DNA of 64,000 nt, taken from an uncultured Aquimonas sp. Lineage in GTDB: Bacteria > Pseudomonadota > Gammaproteobacteria > Xanthomonadales > Xanthomonadaceae. The stretch is taken from NCBI RefSeq assembly GCF_937888285.1, contig NZ_CALART010000067.1, positions 14,807 through 78,806 of the forward strand. Direction: 5' to 3'. The translations under genes were made by a program, and so were the position numbers. Below are positions 25,714-33,974 of the stretch, in pieces. Each line of letters opens with the position of its first letter. The stretch's first letter is position 1. Under the pieces are notes generated by a model, which searched no databases, was not told the DNA's origin, and was given only the letters and a program-made list of their open reading frames with translations.

Positions 25714-26487
25714 TCAGCTCGACGCGTCAGCCGCGCCCTGCTCGAATGGCGAGGGGCCGTAGAACTCGCGGAGATGCGCGGCGATCACCGGCATCGCGTC
25801 GACCAGCAGACCCGGCGAGGCGAAGTGGTACTCGCTGACGACCGCGAAGAACTCCTCCGGAGCGGTCGCCGCGTAGGGATCGATCACGGTCTCGCGATCC
25901 GCCTCCACATCCGCGCACAGCGCGTCGAAGGCGCTTTGGAAATCCCTCGCCCAGGCCCGGTGACGTGCGGCCGGCAGCGGCGGGGTGCCATCCAGAACGC
26001 CATCGCGCAGATCGAGCTTGTGGGCGATCTCGTGGGCGACGACATTGCAGCCTTCGTGCGGGTCCTGCTGGTCGAGCAGCAGATCCTCCCAGGACAGGAT
26101 CAGCGGGCCCTCGCTCCAGGCTTCGCCGGCGAGGTCCTCTTCCCATTCGTGCAGCACGCCGGTGGGTTCGTCCAGCTCGCTGCGGCGCACGCGGAAAGCC
26201 CCAGGGTAGACCACCACCTCACGCCAGCCTCCCAGCCAGTGGCCGCCAAGGTTCAGCACGGGCAGGCAGCACAGGCAGGCGATCAGGGCACGATCGCCCT
26301 CACTCAGGGCGAGCCCCTGCACGGGCGTGATCGTCTTGCGTTCCAGGAATCGACCGGCCAGGGCGCGCAGCCGCTGTGCGGCCTCGGGCACGAGCGCGGC
26401 AAGGGCCGGGCTTCGCAGGCGCGCCTGCCGCCAGCTGCGTTCTTCAAGGGGTTCGATGCGGCGCCTGCGCCACCAGCGACTCAGCAT
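25714..26487 (-). CDS. mtfA: MtfA-type M90 zinc peptidase
   Basis: A 257-residue zinc aminopeptidase of family M90. The motif HEIAH (152-156) and the downstream Glu in the EEFFAVVSEYHF helix match MtfA of E. coli (H149, H153, E212), which binds the glucose repressor Mlc and relieves ptsG repression. Other conserved pieces are LIACLCCLPVLNLGG and VYPGAFRV. Whether Mlc exists in this organism is unknown, so the physiological partner is uncertain. The start is ATG at 26487. Its stop directly touches that of phoQ on the opposite strand. Confidence 0.9.
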   Translation of the reverse strand: MLSRWWRRRRIEPLEERSWRQARLRSPALAALVPEAAQRLRALAGRFLERKTITPVQGLALSEGDRALIACLCCLPVLNLGGHWLGGWREVVVYPGAFRVRRSELDEPTGVLHEWEEDLAGEAWSEGPLILSWEDLLLDQQDPHEGCNVVAHEIAHKLDLRDGVLDGTPPLPAARHRAWARDFQSAFDALCADVEADRETVIDPYAATAPEEFFAVVSEYHFASPGLLVDAMPVIAAHLREFYGPSPFEQGAADASS

Positions 26488-26537
26488 GGGGCGCGAGCGT
26501 CGTGAGCTTGATCCGCCGGGCGCTGCCCGCGCTGGAC

Positions 26538-26873
26538 TCAGCGCACCATGCCGGGGAGAAAGGCATTCCAGCGCGAGCTGGGCTTGGCGACCGGCGGCGT
26601 CGAGCTGTCACCGCCGCCGACACCGTTGGCACGCTGCACGGGGGCCGCGCCGCCAACGGACTGCAGCCCTGCCGGGGCTTCGGCCGCTTCGACAATCACT
26701 TCGACAGGTTCGACGCGCGCCCCTGCGCTCGCTTCGTCCGCCGTTGCCTCCGCACGGGTGTTCTCGCAGGCAGACTCGACGCTGTCCATCGGCAGTACCT
26801 CGACTGCCGCGGCGGAGGAGCAAGCCAGCAGCCACAACAAAGCGACGCTCAGGATCGTGCGGATCTGGGACAT
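26538..26873 (-). CDS. Exported protein of unknown function
   Basis: A 111-residue protein with a signal peptide (MSQIRTILSVALLWLLACSS, cleavage in SSAAA). The mature part is acidic and low-complexity, rich in Ala, Glu and Val with one Cys, then Gly/Ser/Pro-rich. I do not recognise it. Codon 26873 is preferred over 26879, since AAGGA is better spaced from it. It lies 50 bases upstream of mtfA on the same strand and may be co-transcribed with it. Homologs are not known to me, so the coding call is moderate. Confidence 0.5.
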   Translation of the reverse strand: MSQIRTILSVALLWLLACSSAAAVEVLPMDSVESACENTRAEATADEASAGARVEPVEVIVEAAEAPAGLQSVGGAAPVQRANGVGGGDSSTPPVAKPSSRWNAFLPGMVR

Positions 26874-27103
26874 GACCATTCCTTGGGGCAGGTGCTGCCG
26901 AGGCGGCTTCCGTCAGGGATGCAGGCTGGGGTGTTCCGGCTGTCGGAACCCATGGCGCTGGCAGCGAAGCACGGACGTATCAGCCCCGGAGTGTAGCGCG
27001 AGCGCGTCCAGAGAAAGTGAGGAAATGTCAACCGGTGTCCGGGGGCTGTCTGTCTGTCGCAACGCAGCGTGACCGCCTCGGAGGCTCTGGCATTCTCCGC
27101 CGC

Positions 27104-28954
27104 ATGGTTGCCGTACTCAGTCCCCGCGCCCTGCAGGCGCCCGTCACCGCGGCGCAGATGCGTCGCGCCCTGATCGCCGGCATGCGGCGCGTCATCGAGC
27201 GCCGCGAGCTGCTGGATCGCATCAATGTGTTCCCGGTGCCGGACGGCGATACCGGCAGCAATCTGGCTTTCACTCTCAACAGCGTGCTCTGCGGCAGCCT
27301 GAGCCGCCGCACCCCGTCGCTCGGGCGCCTGCTGCGCTCGGTCGCCGACGACGCGGTCGACGGTGCGCGCGGCAACTCCGGTGCCATCCTTGCGCAGTTC
27401 CTGTCCGGGGTGTCGGAGCGCGTCGCGGACGCCGAAGTGCTGCAGCCTGCGGAACTGGCCGAGGCGGCGTCTGCCGGTGCGGACGCCGCACGCAAGGCGC
27501 TGTCCGAACCGCGCGAGGGCACCATCCTGAGCGTGATCCGCGCCTTCGCCGACGGCCTGCGCAAAGCCAGCCGCGAGGGCGCGCGCGACGCTCGCGAGGG
27601 CTTTGAGGCTGCGCTCGCGGCTGCCCGCGCGGCCCTGGCCGATACGCCGCGCCAGCTGGCGGTGCTGCGCCAGGCCGGGGTCGTGGACGCCGGCGCGCAG
27701 GGGTTCGTCGATCTGCTGGAAGGGATTGCCGACTACCTGCGCAGCGGGCGCCTGCGGGTCGCATCGCGTGTCGAGCATCTGGAGGACATTCCCTTCGTCG
27801 GTGCCGACCTGCACGCCGAGGTCGATCCCGCGCACCGCTGGTGCACCGAGTGCTTGCTTAGCGGCGTGGGTCTGGATGCCGACGCGCTGCGTGCCAGCCT
27901 GGCTGCGTTCGGCGCCGATTCCGTGGTGATCGCCGGCAGCAGCCAGCGGGTTCGCATCCACGCCCACGTGGCGGCCCCGGCCCAGCTGTTCGAGCTGGCG
28001 GGTCGCTTTGGTCGGGTCTCGGCGCACAAGGCCGAGGACATGCTGGCCCAGCAGCGCGAAGCCAGCCTTGACCAGCCCGTCGCCGTGGTCACCGATTCCG
28101 GCGCCGACTACCCCGCGGATCTGGCCCTGCAGCTCGGCCTGTCGGCCGTGCCGGTGCGGGTGTCGTTCGGCAGCGAGGAGTTCCTCGACAAGGTGTCGAT
28201 GAGCGCGGCCGAGTTCCATCGCCGCCTGCACAGCAGCGCCGTGCTGCCGAAGACCTCGCAACCACCTCCCGGGGATTTCCGTCGCCAGTTCGAAACGCGG
28301 CTTTCGCACCACCGTGAGCTGGTCTACGTGGGAATTTCCCGCGCGCTGTCGGGCACCCTTCAAGCCGGCGAGTCGGCAGCCTCAAGGGTCGCTCCCGAGC
28401 GGATCCGCGTGGTCGATTCGGGCCATGCGAGCTGCGGCCAGGCCCTGCTGGCGATTGCCGCCGCCGAGGCGGCCTCGCGCGGCGCCTCGGCGGCGGACGT
28501 CGTGGCCGAGGTCGAGGCCCTGCGTCCGCGGGTGCAGACCTGGGCCGTGACCCGAGATGTCAGCTTCGCGGTGCGCGGCGGGCGCATTCCCGCCTGGGCT
28601 GGCCGCCTGGTGGCAGCGCTCGGCTTGACCCCGATCGCCCGCGCCAAGCCGAACGGTCGTCTGGCTGTTGCCGGCGCGCTGGCGGGCGGTCCACGCGCAG
28701 CCCCCGAGCGCTTTGCCCGCCATCTGCTGAAGCGCCTGGATCCGGCGCGCCGCTGGCGGCTGCTGGTCGGCCATGTCGATTGCGCCGCCGATGCCGCGGC
28801 GCTGGAGCTCCGGCTGCGCGAGGCGCTGCAGGCCGACAGTCTCGGCGTGGTCGAGGTCGGGCCCGCAGTCGGCGCGCATGCCGGCACCGGCGCGCTGGTG
28901 GTCGGCCTGCTCGATCTGGGGCCGCGCGCCTCGCAAGACGCCGCACACGATTGA
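27104..28954 (+). CDS. Fused fatty acid kinase, FakA (DAK2) plus DegV/FakB domain
   Basis: A 616-residue protein that joins both parts of fatty acid kinase. Residues 1-200 are the DAK2 kinase domain with DGDTGSN (47-53) and GARGNSGA (88-95), the ATP and catalytic motifs of FakA. Residues 200-320 match the FakA middle region. Residues from about 325 to 616 are a DegV domain: VVTDSGADYP, TSQPPPGDF, YVGISRALSGT and VVDSGHASCGQ, the lipid-binding FakB fold. Free fatty acid would be bound and phosphorylated to acyl phosphate on one polypeptide. The gene for PlsY, which uses acyl phosphate, follows 80 bases later. The ATG at 27104 fits the family start. The fusion itself is seen; the activity is inferred. 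Confidence 0.88.
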   Translation: MVAVLSPRALQAPVTAAQMRRALIAGMRRVIERRELLDRINVFPVPDGDTGSNLAFTLNSVLCGSLSRRTPSLGRLLRSVADDAVDGARGNSGAILAQFLSGVSERVADAEVLQPAELAEAASAGADAARKALSEPREGTILSVIRAFADGLRKASREGARDAREGFEAALAAARAALADTPRQLAVLRQAGVVDAGAQGFVDLLEGIADYLRSGRLRVASRVEHLEDIPFVGADLHAEVDPAHRWCTECLLSGVGLDADALRASLAAFGADSVVIAGSSQRVRIHAHVAAPAQLFELAGRFGRVSAHKAEDMLAQQREASLDQPVAVVTDSGADYPADLALQLGLSAVPVRVSFGSEEFLDKVSMSAAEFHRRLHSSAVLPKTSQPPPGDFRRQFETRLSHHRELVYVGISRALSGTLQAGESAASRVAPERIRVVDSGHASCGQALLAIAAAEAASRGASAADVVAEVEALRPRVQTWAVTRDVSFAVRGGRIPAWAGRLVAALGLTPIARAKPNGRLAVAGALAGGPRAAPERFARHLLKRLDPARRWRLLVGHVDCAADAAALELRLREALQADSLGVVEVGPAVGAHAGTGALVVGLLDLGPRASQDAAHD

Positions 28955-29034
28955 ACGCCACGGCGTTCGCCAGCTGATCCCCTGTCGCGTTGCGCAGCTT
29001 TCGTGCGCTGGCCGGGCGCTGCCACACTAGGGCC

Positions 29035-29664
29035 ATGACCCACATCCTGCTTGCCCTCGTCCTCGCCTATCTGCTCGGCTCGGTGTCCGGCAGCCTCGTG
29101 CTGGGCCGCTTCCTTGGGGTCGATATCCGCGCCAGCGGCAGCGGCAATGCCGGGGGCACGAACGCCTTCCGCACGCGCGGCTGGCGCTTCGCTCTGGCGG
29201 TCGTGCTGATCGACATCGGCAAGGGGGCGCTGGCGGCCTGGCTCGGCCTGCAGCTTTGGACGGAGGGATTCGGCCTCACGCGCCTCGACCTCGCGGCCGC
29301 CTGCACCCTGCTCGCCGCCGTCGGCCACACCTGGCCGCTGTACTTCGGCTTCCGCGGCGGCAAGGGCGCGGGCACCCTGGTCGGCGGGCTGTGCGTGACC
29401 TGGCCGCTCAGCATCGGGCCAGTATTCCTGGTCTGGCTCTGCTGCCTCGTGCTGACCGGCTACGTCGGGCTGTCGACGATCCTGGCAGCGGCCGTTCTGG
29501 TGCCGCTGGCGATCTGGCTTGCGCCTGCGCAGCTGGTGTTCGCGCTGGCCGCGGCGGGCTTCATCCTGTTCACCCATCGCAGCAATGTGATGCGACTGTG
29601 GAACGGTAGCGAACACCGCTTCGAGCGGGTTCGCCTGCTGCGGCGGCGAGGCGGTCAGGGTTGA
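29035..29664 (+). CDS. plsY: Acyl-phosphate:glycerol-3-phosphate acyltransferase
   Basis: Integral membrane acyltransferase that makes lysophosphatidate from acyl phosphate and glycerol 3-phosphate. The 209-residue protein has five or so hydrophobic spans and the two signature loops SGSGNAGGTNAFR and GHTWPLYFGFRGGKGAGT. It follows the fused fatty acid kinase on the same strand after 80 bases. Its last base is the first base of birA's ATG. This makes a likely operon with a clear chemical link: the kinase product is the PlsY substrate. The downstream birA and coaX have no direct link to phospholipids. Confidence 0.96.
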   Translation: MTHILLALVLAYLLGSVSGSLVLGRFLGVDIRASGSGNAGGTNAFRTRGWRFALAVVLIDIGKGALAAWLGLQLWTEGFGLTRLDLAAACTLLAAVGHTWPLYFGFRGGKGAGTLVGGLCVTWPLSIGPVFLVWLCCLVLTGYVGLSTILAAAVLVPLAIWLAPAQLVFALAAAGFILFTHRSNVMRLWNGSEHRFERVRLLRRRGGQG

Positions 29665-30461
29665 TGTCCCGGACGTCCGACACGGGCGCGGCCCGGCTGC
29701 AGGAGGCCGCGCGTGCTCGCCTGCACGCGCTTGATGGGATGCCTCCGCGCCTGCGCTGGGTGGATGCGACCGTCTCCACCAACACCGACCTGCTAGCGGC
29801 CGGGTTGCCGCCCGTGGAGTGCGAGGTGCTGGTGGCCGAAAGCCAGAGTGGCGGCCGCGGCCGCCTCGGTCGCCGCTGGCAGTCGCAGCCGGGCGGCAGC
29901 CTCTGTCTGTCCTTCGCCCTGACTTGGCCGGGCGGCCCGGCCGCGGCCGAGGGCGCCAGTCTGGTGGCCGGGCTGGCGGTGGCGGAAGCGCTGCAGTCCC
30001 TGGGGGTGGCAGAGCTCGGCCTGAAGTGGCCGAACGATCTGTGGGCGCGGGATCGCAAGCTGGGTGGCCTGCTGGTGGAGTTCGGCGGGCCCGCGGCCGC
30101 GCCCTTCCTGGTGGTCGGATTGGGTCTGAACCTCGCGCTGCCCGCGGACTTCGATGCTGGCCAGGACTGGATCGACCTCGCTGCGCTGGGCGCAGAGCCG
30201 GATCGCGTCGAACTCGTCGCCCGCGTCGTCCTGGCGCTGCGGGCGCGGCTGTGGCAGCTGCAGCGCAAGGGTTTCGACACGCTGCGTCCTGCCTGGCAGC
30301 GTCTGGATCTGCTGCAGGGCAGGGCGGTGCGGATGCACGCGGGGGATGCCAGTTGGGACGGTATTGCACTCGGGCTGGCGGCGGACGGTGGCCTGCGCGT
30401 GCGGCATGCCGCCGGGGAGCGCGTCTGGCGCAGCGGTGAAGCCAGCCTGAGGCCCGCATGA
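29664..30461 (+). CDS. birA: Biotin-[acetyl-CoA carboxylase] ligase, short form without DNA-binding domain
   Basis: Attaches biotin to the carrier protein of acetyl-CoA carboxylase. The 265-residue protein is the single-function type: it lacks the N-terminal helix-turn-helix of E. coli BirA and so should not repress the bio operon. Motifs are the biotin-adenylate loop GRGRLGRRWQS, KWPNDLW (catalytic Lys) and GGLLVE with the nucleotide-binding region, then a small SH3-like C-terminal domain. The ATG shares one base with the plsY stop (TGATG), and the stop overlaps the coaX ATG (ATGA), which is tight coupling in one operon. Confidence 0.95.
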   Translation: MSRTSDTGAARLQEAARARLHALDGMPPRLRWVDATVSTNTDLLAAGLPPVECEVLVAESQSGGRGRLGRRWQSQPGGSLCLSFALTWPGGPAAAEGASLVAGLAVAEALQSLGVAELGLKWPNDLWARDRKLGGLLVEFGGPAAAPFLVVGLGLNLALPADFDAGQDWIDLAALGAEPDRVELVARVVLALRARLWQLQRKGFDTLRPAWQRLDLLQGRAVRMHAGDASWDGIALGLAADGGLRVRHAAGERVWRSGEASLRPA

Positions 30462-31267
30462 GGCCGCGCCTGCTGCTTGACCTCGGCAATACCCGCCTCA
30501 AATGGGCGCTGGCTAGCCCGACCCCGGCGGATTCGGCCTTCGGCCTGTCCCCTTGGCGGCTCGGCGAATCGCAGGCGCTGGTCCACGCCGGCCCTGACTT
30601 CCTGCCTGCACTCGCGCGCGCGCTTCGCGAGTTGCCCGAGGTGGACAGCATGCACTGGGTCGCAGTGGCTGCCGAAGCGACCGTCGAGGCGGTGCGCCGC
30701 TGCGTCGAGGACAGCGTACGCAGCCGTCGCCCCGGGCTGCAGCGCGCCACCTCCGCAGCAAGCGCCGTCCTGCACGACGGTCGCCGCCTGATCTGCGCCT
30801 ATCCGCAGCCGGATCACCTGGGCGTCGATCGTTGGCTGGGCCTGCGTGGTGCCTTGGCCGAGCTCGCGCCGCCCCTCTTGGTGGTCAGCGCCGGCACCGC
30901 GCTGACGCTCGATGCGGTCGATGCCGACTGCCGCCACCTCGGCGGGCTGATCCTGGCGGGCATGGCCGAGATGCAGACGGGCCTGCTGGCGCGTGCGCCG
31001 CATCTTGTCCAAGGTTCGCGCTGCCCCGATCCGGATGAGTTCTGGGCGCGCGATACCGCTCCCGCGGTCGGCATGGCGCCCTGGCAGGCCGCAGCCGGCC
31101 TGGTCGAGCGCTCTGCGCGGCGCCTGCAGCGTGAGCTCGGCTGCGCGCCTGCCGTGGTGCTCTCCGGCGGCGACGCCGAAGCGCTGCTGCCGCTGTTGGA
31201 TCTGCCGGCGCGCGTCGAGCCGCAGCTGGTGCTGAAGGGACTGCTGCAGGCCACGCTCGACGACTGA
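30458..31267 (+). CDS. coaX: Type III pantothenate kinase
   Basis: First step of coenzyme A synthesis, ATP-dependent phosphorylation of pantothenate. The 269-residue protein has the ASKHA fold: LLLDLGNTRLKWAL at the start gives the ATP phosphate loop with the catalytic Asp, a DRWLGL motif follows at about 127, and AGTALTLDAVD in the middle gives the second phosphate contact. The birA-coaX overlap of ATGA is common in proteobacteria. Coenzyme A, biotin carboxylase modification, acyl phosphate and PlsY all feed lipid synthesis, so the whole block 27104-31267 may be metabolically coherent. Confidence 0.94.
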   Translation: MRPRLLLDLGNTRLKWALASPTPADSAFGLSPWRLGESQALVHAGPDFLPALARALRELPEVDSMHWVAVAAEATVEAVRRCVEDSVRSRRPGLQRATSAASAVLHDGRRLICAYPQPDHLGVDRWLGLRGALAELAPPLLVVSAGTALTLDAVDADCRHLGGLILAGMAEMQTGLLARAPHLVQGSRCPDPDEFWARDTAPAVGMAPWQAAAGLVERSARRLQRELGCAPAVVLSGGDAEALLPLLDLPARVEPQLVLKGLLQATLDD

Positions 31268-31345
31268 GGGCGCCGCCGCCGAGGCGGCGGTCTCTGCCTG
31301 CTATCCTGCGCGCCCGCTCCGCCCTTCGCCCGAACGCCCACCGCA

Positions 31346-32005
31346 ATGTTGCCCCGCGTACTGGTCCTGCTGCTGCTGGTGATGAACGTCGGCGTCGGCG
31401 TCTGGTGGGCGCTGCGCCCGGCCCACGAGCCGCGTCGGCATGCGCCGACCGAGCCCGCCGTCGCCGGGCTTGAGCTGCTCAGCGAGGTCGAGGCGCGCGC
31501 CGCCGTCGGCGAACTGGCGGAGGCCCCGCAGCCGATCGCGCCCAGCGCGGATGCCGTCTGCCAGCGCATCGGGCCCTTCCTGACCCAGGCTGACCTGCGC
31601 CGCGCCGTGGGCGTGCTGACGCCCGTCGTGCAGCGGATCCAGTTCCGCGAGACGCGGGCGCTTGCGCGCCGCGGCTACTGGGTCTACATGCCGGCGCAGG
31701 CCAGCCGCGATGCCGCGCTGGCGACCGCCCGCGAGCTCGCCGCGCGCGGTCTGCGCGACTATTACGTGGTCACTGCCGGCGATCGCCAGAACACCATCTC
31801 GCTGGGGCTGTTCCGCGAACTGGCCAATGCCCGCCAGCGGCAGGCCGACGTGCGCGCCATGGGCTTTGGCGCCGAACTGGGCGAGCGGACGGAGGAAATT
31901 CCCCAGTACTGGATCGACATCGCGGCCGATCCGCGTTTCGACTGGCGCGCCCAGGTGGGCGGCTATGCGGGGGTCGACGGCAGTCGGATTGGCTGCGAGG
32001 GCTGA
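31346..32005 (+). CDS. SPOR-domain-like membrane protein
   Basis: A 219-residue protein. It opens with one hydrophobic segment (LPRVLVLLLLVMNVGVGVWW), so it is anchored in the inner membrane with a mostly periplasmic body. The region from about 75 to 190 has the SPOR-like pattern (VCQRIGPFLTQADLRRA, then YWVYMPAQASRDAALATARE and NTISLGLFRE), which in other proteins binds denuded peptidoglycan at the septum. It follows coaX by 78 bases, an arrangement seen in Xanthomonadaceae. The SPOR call is from pattern and context and is moderate. A cell-division or envelope role is inferred. Confidence 0.75.
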   Translation: MLPRVLVLLLLVMNVGVGVWWALRPAHEPRRHAPTEPAVAGLELLSEVEARAAVGELAEAPQPIAPSADAVCQRIGPFLTQADLRRAVGVLTPVVQRIQFRETRALARRGYWVYMPAQASRDAALATARELAARGLRDYYVVTAGDRQNTISLGLFRELANARQRQADVRAMGFGAELGERTEEIPQYWIDIAADPRFDWRAQVGGYAGVDGSRIGCEG

Positions 32006-32241
32006 GAGCCTGTGAGAACCATCCGCCTGCTGCGGCCACCGCTGGCATCAGCGTGAGGGAAGGGACGGTGGTGCTTGGCGCAGGCATGCCTGGCGAAGCC
32101 TCCCGCGGATCCGGCACGGGCAGACGGAGCCGCGCAGCATTCGGACATCGGGTCCGGTGAGGTCTGGACGCCAAAGGCGCGTCGATCGACGGTGTCCGCC
32201 GCCGAATCCCGGTCCCGAGACGCTACAATCCGCCTTCCTGT
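32006..32241. other. Gap before tRNA-Thr
   Basis: 236 bases without a supported gene. It ends in the tRNA promoter region. I see no riboswitch or strong hairpin. Confidence 0.4.
32224..32229 (+). promoter_or_regulatory. Putative -10 element of tRNA-Thr
   Basis: TACAAT stands 12 bases before the mature tRNA 5' end, a fit for a sigma-70 -10 box. No good -35 hexamer is seen upstream. Confidence 0.4.
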
Positions 32242-32317
32242 GCCGGCATAGCTCAGCAGGTAGAGCAACCGCCTTGTAAGCGGTAGGTCGTCCGTTCGAT
32301 TCGGACTGTCGGCACCA
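32242..32317 (+). tRNA. tRNA-Thr (anticodon TGT)
   Basis: A 76-base cloverleaf. The acceptor stem GCCGGCA pairs with TGTCGGC (one G-T wobble), the anticodon loop is CTTGTAA with TGT read at its centre, the T loop is TTCGATT, and the encoded CCA end is at 32315-32317. It is read by the usual four-base-box rule for ACN codons. It stands alone in a gap of 362 bases, 50 bases before the HPt gene. Confidence 0.95.
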
Positions 32318-32367
32318 CCTTCGCAGCGCCACGCTGCGCCCCTGCGAACTCGCCCGGGACCCAACGC

Positions 32368-32742
32368 GTGAGCATCGACGGCTTCGATTCCCTGCTGGCC
32401 CTGTATCGACTTGCCCTGAAGGACAAGCGGCAGAAGCTGCGCCGCTACATGGCCTCGATCCGTGAGGCTCCCAACAACGAGGCCGCCGAGGCCGATGTCA
32501 CCGAACTGCGCGGCATGCTGCACAAGATGGCCGGCTCCGCCGGCGCCTATGGCTTTCCCGAGGTCAGCGACCAGGCGCGGGCGCTTGAGCGGCAGTGGAT
32601 CGCCTGGCTGAAGTCGCCGCCCGATGCGCGCCGTCCGGCACAGGCCCTGTGCGCCGAGCTGCTGACGCCGACCCTTGAACTGCTGGTGCTGATGGACAAG
32701 GCGATCGCCGCCGCCACCCGTGCCGCGGAGGAGCAGGAATGA
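32368..32742 (+). CDS. Small HPt-domain-like protein
   Basis: A 124-residue all-helical protein. It has the histidine phosphotransfer pattern LRGMLHKMAGSAGAYGF, with the His in the position that is phosphorylated in HPt domains. No kinase or receiver domain is attached, so it would be a stand-alone phosphorelay protein. It may also be a member of a looser Hpt-like family of which phosphorylation has not been shown. The GTG start is supported by length only. Its end overlaps the arginase ATG (ATGA at 32739-32742), so the two are translated together; the reason is unclear. Confidence 0.7.
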   Translation: MSIDGFDSLLALYRLALKDKRQKLRRYMASIREAPNNEAAEADVTELRGMLHKMAGSAGAYGFPEVSDQARALERQWIAWLKSPPDARRPAQALCAELLTPTLELLVLMDKAIAAATRAAEEQE

Positions 32743-33689
32743 GTATCTCGCTGAACCGATTTCCACCCGTCAGCCTGATCGGCGTCCCCACCGATGTCGG
32801 CGCCGGCCACCGCGGCGCCTCGATGGGGCCTGAAGCCCTGCGCGTGGCCGGACTGGGCGAGGCGCTTGTCGCGCGCGGCCTCGAAGTGCACGACCGCGGC
32901 AACCTGCGCGGCCCCTTCAACCCCTGGCAGCCGCCGCACGAGGGCTATCGCCATCTGGAGCAGGTGGTCGAATGGAACACGGCGGTGATGCATGCCGTCG
33001 CGGCCGAGCTCAAGGCCGGGCGCATGCCGATCATGCTGGGTGGCGACCACTGCCTCGCGGTGGGTTCGATCACCGCCGTGGCCAAGCATGTTCGCGCCCA
33101 AGGCAAGAAGCTGCGCATCCTGTGGCTGGATGCGCACGCGGACTTCAACACCTCCGAGCTCACGCCCAGCGGCAATGTGCACGGCATGCCGGTGGCCTGC
33201 CTGTGCGGCATGGGGCCGCGGGCGCTGACCCATCTCGGCGGCAGCATCCCGGCGATCACCGCAGACCAGGTCAAGCAGATCGGCATCCGCTCGGTGGACG
33301 AGGGCGAGCGTCGTCTCGTGCATGAGGCCGGCCTCGACATCTACGATATGCGCTACATCGACGAGGTCGGCATGAAGCGGGCGATGGAGGAGGCGCTGGA
33401 AGGGGTCGATGCCGACACCCACCTGCACGTCAGCTTCGACGTCGACTTCCTGGATCCCGGCATCGCGCCCGGCGTCGGTACCACCGTCGAAGGCGGGCCG
33501 AACTACCGCGAGGCGCAGCTGGTGATGGAGATGATCGCCGACACCGGCCGCATGGCCTCGCTGGACATCGTCGAGCTGAACCCGGCCTTTGACGAGCGCA
33601 ACCGCACGGCGCGGCTGGCGGTGGACCTGGTCGAGAGCCTGTTCGGCAAGTCGACATTGATGCGCGATCCGCAGCGCGAGGCGCGTTGA
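32739..33689 (+). CDS. rocF: Arginase
   Basis: Hydrolyses L-arginine to ornithine and urea. The 316-residue protein has the usual length. Metal-site motifs of the ureohydrolase family are in place: GGDHC (first His), DAHADFN (Asp-His-Asp run) and SFDVDFLDP (final Asp pair). The GVPTDVGAGHRGASMGP start and the HGMPVACL loop match arginase rather than agmatinase. It overlaps the HPt gene upstream. Expression control is not visible. An amidinotransferase-fold hydrolase at 22146-23048 may also deal with guanidino compounds, but the two genes are far apart. Confidence 0.92.
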   Translation: MSISLNRFPPVSLIGVPTDVGAGHRGASMGPEALRVAGLGEALVARGLEVHDRGNLRGPFNPWQPPHEGYRHLEQVVEWNTAVMHAVAAELKAGRMPIMLGGDHCLAVGSITAVAKHVRAQGKKLRILWLDAHADFNTSELTPSGNVHGMPVACLCGMGPRALTHLGGSIPAITADQVKQIGIRSVDEGERRLVHEAGLDIYDMRYIDEVGMKRAMEEALEGVDADTHLHVSFDVDFLDPGIAPGVGTTVEGGPNYREAQLVMEMIADTGRMASLDIVELNPAFDERNRTARLAVDLVESLFGKSTLMRDPQREAR

Positions 33690-33802
33690 CGCAGGATTGA
33701 CGGCGCTGAATTGTCGCAAGCCGCCGCGCTGACGAGCGGGCGATGGCGCTGCTAGGCTGCGCTCCCCGCCGCCCTGCGGCCTTGATCGTCACCGGAGATC
33801 CC

Positions 33803-33943
33803 ATGCGCACTTCCAAGACTGCCTGGCGCCTCGCGGCGCTCGCGCTCGGCCTGTTCGTGCTGGCCGGCTGCAACACCATCCAGGGCGCCGGCAAGGACAT
33901 CAAACGCGCCGGCGAGAAGATCGAAGAGGCGGCGCGCCGCTGA
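33803..33943 (+). CDS. Entericidin-family small lipoprotein
   Basis: A 46-residue protein below many gene-finding cutoffs. A signal peptide ends in the lipobox VLAGC (C23), and the mature 24 residues (NTIQGAGKDIKRAGEKIEEA) are the amphipathic helix typical of entericidin A/B-type lipoproteins. The latter are toxin/antidote-like membrane peptides in E. coli, but most single-copy relatives have no known toxicity. The ATG at 33803 follows GGAGA at 33794-33798. It lies between arginase and trpS and has its own likely promoter region. Confidence 0.85.
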   Translation: MRTSKTAWRLAALALGLFVLAGCNTIQGAGKDIKRAGEKIEEAARR

Positions 33944-33974
33944 GCGCGCCCTGGCCCCACACCCACGAGGCTCC

